Shown one piece after another: positions 1-12,487 of a DNA stretch of 64,000 nt. A program made the translations under genes and the position numbers. Position 1 is the first letter of the stretch. The number at the start of each line of letters is the position of its first letter. The notes beneath the pieces were generated by a model that searched no databases, was not told where the DNA came from, and worked only from the letters and a program-made list of their open reading frames with translations. Source of the stretch: Eopsaltria australis (lineage: Eukaryota; Chordata; Aves; Passeriformes; Petroicidae). The DNA is taken from NCBI GenBank assembly GCA_034509425.1, contig JAVTVJ010000049.1, forward strand, positions 682,001 to 746,000. The letters run 5' to 3'.

Positions 1-52
1 AGTTTTGTTTCAGTTTGCTGGCCATTTGAGCTATCGTTAATTTTTCTTTTTC

Positions 53-250
53 GTGCAGTTTGGTTCCCTTTGCTTTACTTTGGTGGTGGGGTTTTTTTGT
101 TGTTGTTTGGGGTCTTTTTGGCTTTTTTGGGGCTTTTTCTGGTGGTGGTTTGTGGTTTCTTTTTGGTTGTTGTTTTGTTGGGTTTTTTGGTTGGCTGGGG
201 ACTTTTTGTTGATTTGGTTTTCTTCTGGTTTGGTTTTGGTTTTTTTCCTC
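53..250. repeat. G/T-only low-complexity tract
   Basis: About 200 bases on the plus strand consist almost entirely of T and G, arranged as irregular runs of T (3-7) broken by GG, GGTGG and TTGTTG units, with almost no A and few C. The opposite strand is therefore an A/C tract. It contains open frames on both strands, but their predicted peptides are low complexity (F/L/V/G/W-rich on plus, K/Q/N-rich on minus) and carry no domain, so I treat them as by-products of composition. It could have arisen by decay of a (TTG)n/(TTTGG)n microsatellite. No function can be assigned. Confidence 0.85.
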
Positions 251-3200
251 AAGGCATAAAGGCTAGGGCACAGCTGAAGTGTCTCTGGAGATTCTTTGAG
301 TTTTCATTTCAGAAAGCAGTAGTATAGTACATGGCTCTCCACTGCTCCAGAACGACTCCGTGCAATAATTCACTGTGCCTGGAAGAAATTATGACCAAAT
401 CTTGAGGTAGGACCAGAGTATATTTTTTTTTTTTTCCACACTCTCATTATTTGTCATTATGGAATATGCTTTTCTGCCTGCTGGACTGATATGTGTGTAT
501 CACATTTCCTTTCACACACTTGTGTGAAAATGTTCAAAGAGTCCCAGTTGTGCCTTAAGCGTGAATGCTCAGTGAGGCATGTATTGGTAGTGAAAGCTAA
601 ATATACTGGAACATAAGAGGGACTGAAACCCCAGCATGGTCTAGCAGGATGCCTGCGCAGCATTGGAAACTGAAAGCCTGACCCTGTGACAGTCTTTGGC
701 ATGGACTGCAGATTTAGGAATGCAGCTGCTGAGGAATTCAGTAAGCAAGTATGCTAAAAAAAGCAATGCAGGATTCTGTTGACTTTTTTTTCCTGAGGAA
801 CCTTACCAGAATCAAGCATTCTCCTTGAAATACTGACCTGGAAAACACCAGTAAGAACATATCTCCAAATTTTCCAACTTACTCTAAAATCCAAAATTAT
901 ACTTCTATTGTGTTCTGTTACTTGAGTTCTTGTTACCAGAACAATTACGAATGAAGATTGATGACCAAAACTTTATACCAGGCTGATTTTCTGAACTCTC
1001 TGTAAAGGCTCATTTTAATTTTTTTTTAATGCATTATCAAGGATAAAACTGGAACATAGGAGGAAGTATGTTCTTTTTCCTCTAAACCCAGAACTGCATT
1101 TTTTTCATTTTCTTCAGGTGGTACCAGTTTGCTTGGGATAAGTTCATTCCATTGCCCTAGATAATGAGGATTAAGATATTTGAGTGAACGAACAATACCA
1201 ATGATAGAGTTCATAGATGAAGGTTTATCTGTTTTTGCTATTATGTAAATACAGGATTTAAGTCTAGGTATCTGTTTAGATCTGTTAGATATAGTTAGAA
1301 TACAGTTATATCTGTAGCATTGAGTGAACTTCCTTGATATAAGTGAGAATATTAAAAACAATATATTAAAATCTTTTCATTTTGCCTACCTATTCTTTCA
1401 ATTTTGTAAGGATACCATTAGATTTCAACATGGAAAAGGCAAGAAGGACAAACCTTTTGAACATAATTTTGATACAGAATTTGGGACATTAAGATTAAAC
1501 TAAGTAATTTTAAGGCACATAATTCTTCAGGCTTGCCTTCATTCCAGTAGATTTTACTAATTTTAATGATGCAAGTGTCAAACAGTCTTCCCAGGTACTA
1601 TGCACATAAAATCCAATTGTGAACACTTATCCCAAAACACATGATTCATGAGTGCCACAGGGAGCACCAATTAGGCAAACTGCATTCCAGATGGTGCATC
1701 CTCTGACTTTGGATATTTGCTTGAAATTATACAGTGTAAAAAAAAAAATAAAGTGGAAATCTTGCTGCTGTCTAAATATAGTATCTAATAAGCAAAGAAC
1801 CTTAACAATTTGCCTGGGCTTTGGTTTTAGCCTAGGCAGTGAGTTGAGTGAATTCCTGATCCTGAAGCACTCATGGCAAATGCACAGTAGAAACAAGTTG
1901 TTCCACAACTCTAAGGATCAACTCAGCAACACTTACACAGAACGTTCAGATTGCCTGAGTGTGGTAACAGCATTATATACCTCTGGTGTGCTTCATCATC
2001 ATAACATGATTATAAGACTATAAAGATGTGCATCTCTGTTTTAGTCCTCTGAGAGAGGCTCTTCCTCTTTCCACACTTTGACCAGAGTTGGGTAGTAATA
2101 CCATCTCCAGGTGCGGATTTGAAATGTCCTCTGCTAGAATAAGCACAGTGCAAAGATCAAACAGCACAGTGTAATTTTTTCCGCTTGTTTCTTAGTTTAT
2201 TGGCTCTCAGAGCGATGCACATCAAGTGTGAATGTGCATTGTGGAATTTGTGGTTTGTTGCATGAAAATTCTTACAGTCCTGGGTTACTTAATGTAAAAC
2301 CACAAAAATGTTTAGAACCTGTTACAGAAGCAAACAAAGGGAAGAAATACACAGGTTAAGAAACAATCTTCTTATGTTGATGCTATGCTTTGCTGGTTAG
2401 AGGGAGAAACAAAATTTTTTTTCCTCCTTAGGTTCTGTATGTAGAAATGGCATTTGTAGAAGCTTTTCAGTGCTGTGAACCATCACTGAATGTCCGCTGG
2501 CTCTTGTGTTCATTCTGCTTGAAATGTGCTGAACTTTGGTGAGGGAGACGTTCAAGGGCAGCCTAAATTTCTGCTTCTGCAAGGATATCATGATGTCTTT
2601 ACATTTTATGGAAGTTCTCTCCATTAGAGAAAGGAACTGATTTTTGTCTCTACAAACTTCTACAATGCTCAGTTCTTTGGGCTGATGTGAGGAAATATAT
2701 TTTCTTCCCATCTTCCTAAGCATCTTCCTTGTTTTCCTTGTCTTACAACTTTGAAGTAAAACTGTAAAAACAGAGTTGCAAAATATAGTACAAATTTACT
2801 AATGCTCTATTTTTTCTATGAAAACCTTTTTCACAGTAAACCTGTCTTCCAATAAGATACATCAATTAGTATATCTCTCACTCTACAGAGTTGAGAGAGA
2901 TTTTTTATTTTCAGAGTACTTTTTAGAAATACATTGTAGTTCACTTTGGTGTGGTTTTGGGTTGGTATTATTGACAGGTCTGTTCTGAATGTTACTTTTC
3001 ATGTGTTTAGTAGTTTAATTTATCCCAGTGTTTTTCTGACTATTGAACTAAAGCCATTCGATTTATATTTCTATGTCTTTTCTAATTTTTAAAAAGTACC
3101 TTTCCTGTTTCCCATGGCTTTTTAAAGGGAACTACTTATGGCTTTGAGTTTCCTTTGGCAGTTTGATATAGTATCCTAAAATGCAGCCTATCATGTCCAG

Positions 3201-6200
3201 TCCCTCTAGAAACATCTAATTTATCTATATTTGCTTCAACCTGTCCTCTCCTTATCCAGTACTTACCCCTTAAATACAGGTGTGAAAAGCAATAGAAAGC
3301 AGATAATAGTTGAATTCTTAATGTGTATTGATGAACATGAGACAGTAAATACTTTTAAAGTGGGTTAGGAGTTCGGTTTTAAGGTGGATGAACAGCCTGA
3401 ATTTAACCTCAGTTAATCCAAGAGCTAAAAACTGAAGTTAGTATTTAACCTAAATCATATAATTTCTGTCCCTTTTATACCACAATTCTCTAGACACAGA
3501 AGCTATGTACCACTCTCTAGCACATATTCAGATTTCACATGTAAACTCACTCTGAGAGCTATTGTTTTTCTGCAGTCTCAGTACTAATGCTGTTTTGAAT
3601 TGATTTTTTTAATCTATTGGATCAAATAAGTCACATTTTTAATTTTGTAAACTGGTATTCCTCTACTGTATTCATGAATACTTCATTGCAGTGTACCAGG
3701 ATTTGAAAGATACGACATTGTCAGCATGAAACTGAGTTTTTTCCTAGACTGAATCTTCCAGTACTGTTCTTTGCAGGTAAAATCATAAAACAAAAAAGGT
3801 GCTACCCTTTTGATTCATTACATTTGGGCTGCCATTTTACGATCTTTCCTTAGGAGGTATAAGTGTCTGCATAAGGTTCTAAGAAATAGTTAAAGTATGT
3901 AATATCCTCTACATCATATTCTGTTCTTCCTGTTCCCTTGTATTCATGTCTTGTCTGGAAGAAGAAGGTACATTAACTTTGCTAACTTAGAAACTTTTGT
4001 CATGATCAGGGGCAGATGTGTTGAATGTGGGTGTGTTAACAAATATTCTCAATTGCATGTAAAATATAGTTATATAATTCAGCTTAATCTCTTTTCCAAA
4101 CAATTTAAGAAAAGTCTGTGGAAGTTACACTGTAGCTTGAGTAGTATTATCCACCAGATGTACTTAGACCAGTTTCAACTCAACTGTGTCAGAGCTTAAT
4201 GAACACAGGTTTTTCAAAGACCATGAGACTTCTGAACTCTCTCCTTGACATTTGATCAGTGTTGGATGATCTGAAAAAGAGGTTCCATTTCTAGCTGCGC
4301 AAAACATATTTGGTTTATAAATTTTTAAAAAAGACTTTAATCTACTTGCCTTTATGTTCATTGAATTTTGGTTTGTGTTTGGATTCAGCTGCATCCCAGA
4401 ACTCCAAGTAAAATACTGGTTTCACTCAATTTCACACTGCAACCATGCAAAACCCACAGCTTTCTGACAGGTTTTGATGTGAAACCGTAACATATCTTGG
4501 CCCAAGTTCATACAAAAACTATGTGAACCTTTCAGTTAATGTGGGCTGTGTTCCCAGTTTGTAATGAAACATTAAACCAAGCAGGTTTTTTGCATGGCTT
4601 TGTATGTGTTGTACATGTTTTGTTTAGGACCCATGTCAAAACATTTCCAATACCTTAAAAGCAAGTCTGTGCTTCTATAGCCTTTGGTGTATAATTGCTT
4701 TTTCAGCTGAAACTGGAGGAAGATGTTGAGCTGAAGCCCTTTGAAAGGAAACTGCTGCCAGAACATCTCCTATTCAGTTACTGTGGATCAGAGTCTCGTT
4801 CTCTCTTTCCTCATTAGTCCCTTTGTTTCAGCATTAGTCTTTGTTCATTATTTCATAGGAAAGAGAAATAGAGCCCTGGATACTCTCCTGTAGTTTTGGT
4901 TCAGCTGTTGGCTGGGTCATGTCCCACTCACTGTTGGTTCAAGATTTTAGTGGGACAGTTTTAAATTCCTACTTATTTTGGGTCCAGTGTATTAGTAACT
5001 AAAATCTTCTTTTTGTTATTACAAATATTATGATTATGAAACATGGACAGAGAAGGATTCTTATGGAGAGTGGGAATGTTTCCTTTTGTGGAGAAGGTAG
5101 TCAAACAAAAGGCTTTGCTTTAATCATTGTTTTGTGATCCAAACAGTGTGAGATCTTGCGTATAATATCAAGGTAAGGCAATAGGTACAGGTACTTTCAT
5201 CAGTGAAAAAATATGATCCCCTTCTATGTAAAAGCAAGTATTTTAAGAAGATATTCAGTTATGGAATTATTATCTATATGACCCTTTTATTTTTTCTTGT
5301 GCTGACATCTACAAAGATTTCTTTGATTGTGAAATATATTGTCTTTGTTATTTGCTTTTAAATCAATGACAGTATTACATTTCAAACAAATTAATTAAGC
5401 TACAAGTTCTGTAGAAAACTTGGCCAGTCTCTACAAATCTTGTCCTTAAATTCGACTGAGTTAGGCTTTCAAAATTTACAATTTTATTCCATTTATAATG
5501 GCAGGTATTTGTTTTACCTTATAATATCTCTTAGAAGAAGTTTCTTTTTTTAAATTGATAGGGATTTTTTGCAATTTCCTATTGGACTGAAAATAAGTAA
5601 AAATTACATGCGTTTGTTACAAAAAAAATCTGTTATTTTTATTGAGGAAAACCTCTTCTCAAAGCTGTCACTAATGGCAGTTGTGACTGAGTGAGAACTA
5701 TAAGATGTGACACTTTTAGTGCTTTTCAGCTCCAGAAATCCCCAAATACTTGAGAAGTTTAATTGTCCATGTGTGGGACAAACAGAAGTCATAGCTCAAA
5801 GAGAAGTTTCTCAGTGGTTATTATCCACCTTAACCAGACCCTTCACTTGGAGAAGCATAGCAAGGAGTGGCACTTTGCATTTTCTATGCTTGTTAGCAGA
5901 ATACTTGTACCTAACCCGGCCCATATCCCAAAAGCAGTGAAAAAGTGGGGAATGGGTTACATTCAACTCAGCACAGGTACCCATGGAAGCCAGTGCTATA
6001 AGGAGCAGTGAGAAATGTCTTAAATGAACTTACAGGGGACATATAATTGGAGGACTTTTCTTTTTTTTTTCCAGTTGGCACTGCTGGAAACTGTTTTCAT
6101 AGTTTCTAGTCTCTCTTTAGTCTCATCTTAGGCTTAGATTGTGCACTGCTTGGGAAGGAGGCAACCTTGTTTTCTTGTTTCTGCTTTTTCAAGTACGAAG

Positions 6201-9200
6201 GATCTGTTACCTGTTCATACATCCATTTGTAATCATGTAGTAACACTTGCTAAATTCAGCAAAACAAGATGTGAGCTTAAAAGCACATAATTGGGGTTTC
6301 TGATGGTTTGAAACAAGCAGTGGTGAAACCTGCTTATCTTTTAGGTCTCTTAGCTAAAATAAAGTCAGCATTGTTTATAAGAAGAGAATCATGTTACTCA
6401 GAAGTCTCTATAAATGTTTCTTATGAAAAGCTCACAGAGGTAAATTGCTGTTACTGGTTGTAAGAGGTGAGGGTTTCAATTGTGGGGTCTATTTATTGCA
6501 TAGCAAAGGAGTTTGAGTATCATGTAATTATGAACCATAGAAAACATCTAGCAGATATTTTTCTTTCTCTCTACCAGCAGATGAGATTTCATATACTTTC
6601 CTTTTATTGATGAATGCCAAGATTACTCTTCAGAGCCGTTCATGAAAATAATTTACACAGGTTTTGATTGCTCACAGAAATTCTTGGGGTAATACTGAAG
6701 TTTTTTGCTTCTATTTTACTAAACATCCCAGTGTTACCAGTAAGTCTCTTTATAAGAACATTTTGTTCTAATTGATCTCTCATTCCTATATATCCCATCT
6801 CTATGTATATTTAGGTCATCATTTGAGTAGATAAGGTTGCTTTTCTTCCTATGCATCGTAATGCTTACCATGCTCCAGGTTCAGTGTAAAGAGTTTTAAT
6901 GCTGTTTTTAGTAAGTGAGATCTAATATCTGATCTTGTAATATTGTTTATAATGGGCTAAGTCCCACCTAACTAGTGGCCTATGGTAAACAGTTGCCACA
7001 GAAATCAAGGGTGTTCTCCTTTGTGACATTGTTTTACTCCTGCAGAGAGAAAGAATGTAAAGGAAAGTAAGCATTACGTTCTTCATTTGCTCAGGTTAGA
7101 TAATCAATATACTGCTCCAAAAATGTATTGTTTTGTTTTGGTGGCAGTTAGATTGAATTTCAGGAATTTTCTTTTCTTTCTTTGACCCAGGTCTTAGAAG
7201 GAACACAAAGGAGGATGGAAATAACAAAGTACTTAGCTATGCCAGCATCACAAAAATACAGATTTGCTTCTGCTAACTTCAGTAGCTCCTTCTCAGGCCT
7301 GTGGGAATGATAGTTCCTTACATTTCCCTTGTGACTGCATCTTTCAGCACCCTCCCTGTAGCATTTGTTGCACAGGAAAGCCCCATAGCCTGTTACCAAC
7401 TGAATTATCTTTTGCTGCTCAGATGATATTGTCAAGGAGAGACCCAAAGTAGTCAAACAGGTTCCTCTACTCAAGTCACCTTCTTTTCATACAACCCCTC
7501 AGCATTTATGTGAGTGCTCTAGTGAATGATAGCATGCATGCACAAGCATCTGACCTTCTGAGGCTGTACAGAATTATTGTGCCTGCTCTATACTATATAC
7601 TATAGATCATATCCCAAACATCCCTTTCTGTTGTACTTCTGCTTGCTGGATGACTATTTGCAGTTTGAGAGCAGATTTGGGTTGTTTTGGGGTTTTTTAT
7701 TGTTATTATTATTTTTAACTACTTTATATAGCTCCTATAGCTACAGTTTTTTTTGACAGCCCCACCATTCTACTGTATGTAGCATGTGAACAAACCATAA
7801 ACAAGTAGATGTTTAATGATAATTATTTCATTCCTCTTTAGTAGAACTTAGTAATTATTTTGATTATGTTATTAAATGGAACTCTTCAGTTAGCTCATAA
7901 TATGCAATATGATTTAGATATTCAGCAAAGTATCAGACAAAATCACAGCATACCTTCAATGTGTACACAACTCTAGTTTGATGATTAGTTCTCTTGGGAT
8001 TGCTACTGGCTAGAGCAATGTACTGTAATTAAATATCTGAATTATAACCAATCTGAAAAATGTAATACTGAATTATCTTAAAATAGTATAAACCAAAACC
8101 AATCATGCTGAGAAACTAATAGGCCAAACCAAAAATGATAATCTGCTACTAATTAAGATGACATGGAGACATGCAATTAAAAACTAATTGCTAGCTGACT
8201 TTTTCTTTTTTAAAAAAAGTCTTGATGCAGTTCATTAAAACTGATTTTGTTTTTGAATGTTAACTGGCATTTTGTTAAAATCTAGTGTTAAGGGAATTTA
8301 AAGGTTTAAATCTAGTACATCATTATAATTTGTTTATTTCACGCTAAATTTAATTGCACATGCAGTATATGACAGTTATGGGATGGAAGCTTTGCTGGTG
8401 AGTTGGCCCACATGTTGGGTTTACTCACTCATTTAAAGTGATAGATAAAGTTTGGAATTATTTTTGCCAGCTTTGCTCAGAACAGTAGATAATTGAAACT
8501 TGGCAGTAGAACCATGGGTGAAACATTGGCCTGACATTCTTCAAAAAACAATATAGGAGTATAATAAAAGGTGGTGTTGCTTGCTTTAGGAATTAAGTCT
8601 TAATTCTCTGCTAGTTTTTAATGTTTCATTCAACTTCTTACTCTTAGTGACATTAGTTATAATTTCCTATAAAATAAAGACTTTCTTACTTACCCTCTCT
8701 TATTTTAAAATATTTTAAGGCATTTATTGTCACAGATGATCAGACTTCTTGTCCAATAGATGTTTCTCCATTAAGATTAAATATCTCTGACATGATGAGT
8801 GGCATTTCATAGCTTTTGTCTTTTAAGGGGCTATGGAGATTTTTATTCTATCAGCTTCATGTGAATAATTAAAAAAAAAAAAAGGGAACTTACTTCTTCA
8901 GGTACTTGGGCCATTTTGATTGCCATACACCTAAAATTTTCAGGGCTATCCTCAAATATTGGTACAGACACACGTTGTTACCTCCCATTGACTGAGATTA
9001 CTGTAAGCCAGTTATTTTCTGGCCTGCACATACAAAGAACTCAAATTCAACCCAGAAATGATAGAAGCCTTATCTTTTGCGGTGCACAGATTCCAAGAGA
9101 ACTGTATTTACAGAGACTGAACATATTCTTGGCATTTTTGAAAATCCATGAGCATTTCTATTTCATAGTCATAAAAAGACAGCCAAAGTAACATGTGTTG

Positions 9201-9380
9201 ACTGCAGCTCAAAAATCACAAAACTATCAGTCAGAAAAGTGGTTGTCTTTCGATTTTATTAAAAAAAAATAAGAAATCAGAGATTAAGAACTAAAAAAAA
9301 TTAGTTTTCCTTTACTCTTTTAAAATAGAGAATTGAAATATTTTTTGTCAATTTCTGTTTATGCGGGAGACATGGTATGT
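251..9380. other. unique AT-rich non-coding stretch, no gene recognised
   Basis: Nine kilobases with no recognisable coding exon, RNA gene or well-preserved repeat. The longest open frames (minus strand at 1026-1361, 2397-2723 and 7160-7474; plus strand at 1652-2023) are 104-123 codons. They have unremarkable composition, show no domain I recognise, and are not bracketed by convincing splice sites. CpG dinucleotides are rare and there is no CpG island. A short T/G/A-rich run lies at about 7679-7718. A cluster of homeodomain-type TAATTA motifs sits at 8149-8190. Intergenic or deep-intronic DNA is the simplest reading. Confidence 0.7.
8149..8190. promoter_or_regulatory. cluster of homeodomain-type AATTA motifs
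   Basis: CTAATTAAG lies at 8149-8157, followed by a short inverted pair CAATTA...TAATTG at 8174-8190. Three homeodomain-type cores therefore occur within 42 bases. Such motifs are frequent by chance in AT-rich DNA, so this is a candidate only. Cross-species conservation would decide it. Confidence 0.2.
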
Positions 9381-9386
9381 GTAAAT

Positions 9387-9424
9387 ATGTGTGTGTGTAT
9401 GTGTATATATATATATGTATATAT
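9387..9424. repeat. compound TG/TA dinucleotide microsatellite
   Basis: An alternating purine-pyrimidine run starts as (TG)n, passes through TGTATGTG, becomes (TA)n and ends near 9424. Interruptions show it is compound and partly decayed. Alternating TG/TA tracts of this length are typical polymorphic microsatellites. No coding role. Confidence 0.9.
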
Positions 9425-9740
9425 TTGGTCAAACATATGCAGAATGCATTCTTAAATTTAAAAAGCTTCCTTTTTATGCTGGAATTTTCGTTCCATAAGG
9501 CCAAACATTCCAGTTCTCTGTGGTAAGATAGTACAATCTTGTGAAGAGAAACATATTAAACCACTACAGCATATAAAATTCATTTACTGTAAGCATGATT
9601 TTAAAGCATTTGTTTTGAAATCCATATATCCTGCCAATGCCAGTTAAAGCAGTGAACTCTGCCCTTCGACTTCAAGTAAATAACAGTAATGATAATGATA
9701 ATGGTGTTTTAGCATCTGTTCTTAGGCACTGCATCAAAGA

Positions 9741-10012
9741 ATAATAGAATCATTTGGATTGGAAAAGACCTCTTAAGATCATTGAGTCCAAACACTAAGC
9801 CAGCACTGCCAAGTCCATCACCAAACTGTGTCCCAAAGTGCCACATCCACACATCTTTTAAATACCTCCAGAGATGCTGGCTCAGTCTCTACCCTGGCAT
9901 TCTGTTCAACTATTTAAACACCCTTTCAGAGAAGGAAAAACGTTTCTGTTGTTCTGCAGTAAATACCATATCTGCACAGTTGTGAGGCTGTCTGTTGGAG
10001 AAAAATAATTTG
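9741..10012 (-). mobile_element. CR1 LINE, 5'-truncated 3' end (antisense)
   Basis: The plus strand starts with the reverse complement of the CR1 3' terminus (AGAATCATTTGGATTGGAAA followed by AGACCTCTTAAGATCATTGA). It continues through the familiar 3'-UTR blocks: CAGCACTGCCAAGTCCATCA, then the CCACATCCACACATCTTTTA block, then CACCCTTTCAGAGAAGGAAA. The 5' part (about 9950-10012) is more diverged but still follows the CR1 order. About 270 bases of 3' UTR remain and no reverse-transcriptase sequence, as expected for the 5' truncation typical of CR1. The open frame on the plus strand at 9782-9985 lies inside this element and is not a gene. Confidence 0.93.
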
Positions 10013-10029
10013 GAGAAGAAAGATTATGC

Positions 10030-10082
10030 AATCATACAGTCATTGAGATTGAATGGGACCACTGAAGATAATCTAGGTGCAC
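10030..10082 (-). mobile_element. short CR1 3'-terminal fragment (antisense)
   Basis: The sequence AATCATACAGTCATTGAGAT, then TGAATGGGACCACTGAAGAT, then AATCTAGG matches the reverse complement of a CR1 3' tail (pattern: aatcatagaatcattgaggttggaagggacc). It begins about 20 bases beyond the neighbouring CR1 copy and has the same orientation. Only the last 50 or so bases of the element are recognisable, so it is either an extremely truncated insertion or the 3' tail of an older copy. Confidence 0.7.
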
Positions 10083-10780
10083 TTTTTTGTATTAATTTGA
10101 CTTTGAGAAGTAATGGTTTTCCTTTACATTAAATCAGTCTCAAAGAGTAGCTATTTTACATATAGCTGTTGTATGTTTATAGTGAGGCAATAGTAGAGAG
10201 ATAATATTGAAATATGCACTAAAGCAGTTGGATTGTTACGAATTCAGCATCAGTCAGTGAGAGGAAATCAGGCTTACTGTAGATATTTTACCTTTAGGTG
10301 CACTACAGGAAAAAATAGATGAAAATAGTCTTGACTGAAAGACTGGAAGAAGTGATGGCTATCAGAAAATAGATTATTAACATATTTGCTACCTTTATGA
10401 AGAAGAAGAAAATTAGGTTTTTAATATTTGAGATATATCTATCAGAGCCTCATATACATGTTTTCAGGTAAATGCAGCTTTGCTAGAATGCATTGTTTTA
10501 TTAAAATATACTATCTAGATGTACTTTTCTATTTTGAAAGGGGGAAGGTAGGTAATGGTCTGCTTTCTGGTCAAACATTTGCTTTTTCAAGTCCTTACTG
10601 TGTTTGATCCACAATATAAATCATGAAAAATTCTTGCTAAGGACTTAATCCTTGTGCATTCATTTTGCCTTAATCACACATGTAGTCTGACTGGGGAGAG
10701 AGGAAAAAAAAGGTGGAAGTTTAATTACTTCTTTCTTAGGTAAAAATGCACAGATATATGGTCTAATCAAAGCCAGTTAA
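10083..10780. other. unique non-coding stretch
   Basis: AT-rich sequence between the CR1 pair and the probable LTR. No exon, RNA gene or repeat was recognised here. Confidence 0.6.
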
Positions 10781-11335
10781 TGTTGCTGTCACTAGATTCC
10801 ATTGTGGTGAGATGCTAAGGAAGTTGTGTTGAGGAGTCCCTGTAGTGCAGGTAGCTCGGGGTGCAGCTGCAGTACCAGCTGCACATTGAGCTTGGGTGAG
10901 GAGAGCCCGAGGCAGGAGGCTGTGACCTGGCACTGACTCCTTGAACAAAGGGCACAGGGACCTGTGGCCCAGCTGGGTGACCAGACACTCAGGGACACAG
11001 CAAGAGCCAGGGACCCCCAGAATTTGGCACACTCAGACTGTGAGGGTATAAAAGCCCAGAATTTCTTAGTTCAGGGTCCCTCCTCTGAGGCACCAGCTTG
11101 AGCTGTTGTCATTTAGTCACTGAACCAAGATTAAATTATTTTAGGAATTAGAACATCTGGGACTCTACTGTGGGATATCTGGGCTGAGGCTGTAAGGAAA
11201 CGTGGTCTGACTGAGAATGCAGAGGGTGTAGCAGTGTAGGGACATCAGTGCCAGCCCAGGTGGGTGCAAGAGTGACTGCCAGAGTGAATCTTGAGTGGTT
11301 GGACAGGAAAGTGTCCTTAATAATTAGGAATTTAC
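10781..11335 (+). mobile_element. probable solo LTR of an endogenous retrovirus
   Basis: A GC-richer block of about 550 bases stands out from its AT-rich surroundings and has LTR architecture on the plus strand. A TATA box (TATAAAA) lies at 11047-11053. It is followed by a leader-like GGGTCCCTCCTCTGAGGCAC block, and then a poly(A) signal variant ATTAAA at 11130-11135, about 83 bases downstream of the TATA box. The text around the TATA box resembles avian ERV LTRs as I remember them. No gag, pol or env sequence adjoins it, so it looks like a solo LTR left by recombination. I could not find a convincing TG...CA end pair or target-site duplication, so both ends are approximate. The minus-strand open frames here (10763-11032, 10792-10998) are incidental. 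Confidence 0.55.
11047..11053 (+). promoter_or_regulatory. TATA box of the probable LTR
   Basis: TATAAAA is placed about 80 bases upstream of an ATTAAA poly(A) signal, the usual spacing for an LTR U3/R region. If the block is an LTR, transcription would start near 11075-11080 and run rightward. Activity cannot be judged from sequence. Confidence 0.4.
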
Positions 11336-11356
11336 ATAAATACTTCTCCTTTCATT

Positions 11357-11377
11357 AAAAAAAAAAAAAAAAAAAAA
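11357..11377. repeat. A21 homopolymer
   Basis: An uninterrupted run of 21 A follows the probable LTR by about 20-40 bases. No processed pseudogene body is recognisable upstream, so it is treated as a simple repeat. Confidence 0.9.
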
Positions 11378-12469
11378 GAGTTACATGCTAGATTAGAGTC
11401 ATGCTCTTTATTTTGGGGTTTGGAAAAGATGGGACAGTTTATAGGTTTCAGTGGAAAACAGTGACAGTATTGCCACGCTACCATGGCCTCGTAAGAAAGA
11501 TGCTTGGAAACAGTGGGGTTTGAGTTTTTCCCGGTTTTATTTTGGTTTCTGAAACCATCTGAAGGAAGTTTTGTGCTTCATACAATGACTGTAGCTGCCT
11601 CCTTGCCCAGCATTCAAATATTACTATAGGCTGTACAAAACAACTTATTAGCTAATATAGAACTTTGGATTCTGTTGCAGTGCCTGTGAGACTTTTTGAT
11701 TTTTTTTTTCCCTCATAAATACCAAGTATTGGTGTAATTATGCCCCTGCTGAAATTAGCTGTGCCATCAACTTTGGGAAATTTGACATCTCTGAAAATTC
11801 CTTTCCTATGATATTGTTGATGTTGTATTGAGTAGCATTTGAAGGTAAATATATTCATCTAAACATGCCATCAATTTTCTGTTTTCAAAGTATGTGAAAA
11901 TATATGAAGAGAAAGAGTGAATTTGTCATTGTATGTTAACTTATTTGTACATATATAAGTCAAAACATTTTACCTTCTCTGTCTGTTTTGAGGAATTCAT
12001 TAGTGCTACCACCTATTTCACTGCAGAAGTAACCAAAGTCAATGTTCTTTGCTTCTTATTTTTTGCTTCCTACACCATTTATGTTTCTGCTTGATGGTTT
12101 TACCCTAAGAAATAATTTTGACCATTTTCTGAAATGTCCAATATTTCAAAGACTGTTTGAGGAAAGAAATGCATTTTTGCCAAACATAAATTATTGAAAT
12201 TTACAGCTTGATTAGGTGCCAGAGTTGGGGCATGGAATATTAAACTCTACAGTTTACTTCTTGCCAGTTGCTTAATGGATCCACACCAGTCTGCTCCACA
12301 GGAGTAGATTAGTTATTGTAGTAAATGCAATTCTTCCAAGCTTTTCAGTGATTATAGAGCCAGTGTAAGCCTATTCTCTATACTTAAATTTTACTTCTCA
12401 CAGTCATAAATTTGGTTTATTAGTGAACCAACAAAAAATAACATGTACCCTAGCTCTTGTGAAAACACC

Positions 12470-12487
12470 CCAACCAACCAACCAACC
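12470..12487. repeat. (CCAA)n tetranucleotide run
   Basis: Four to five perfect CCAA units occur in a row. This is an ordinary short tetranucleotide microsatellite. Confidence 0.8.

Noticed and set aside
1026..1361. 111-codon minus-strand open frame
   Set aside because: The peptide shows no recognisable family and the surrounding DNA has no exon structure.
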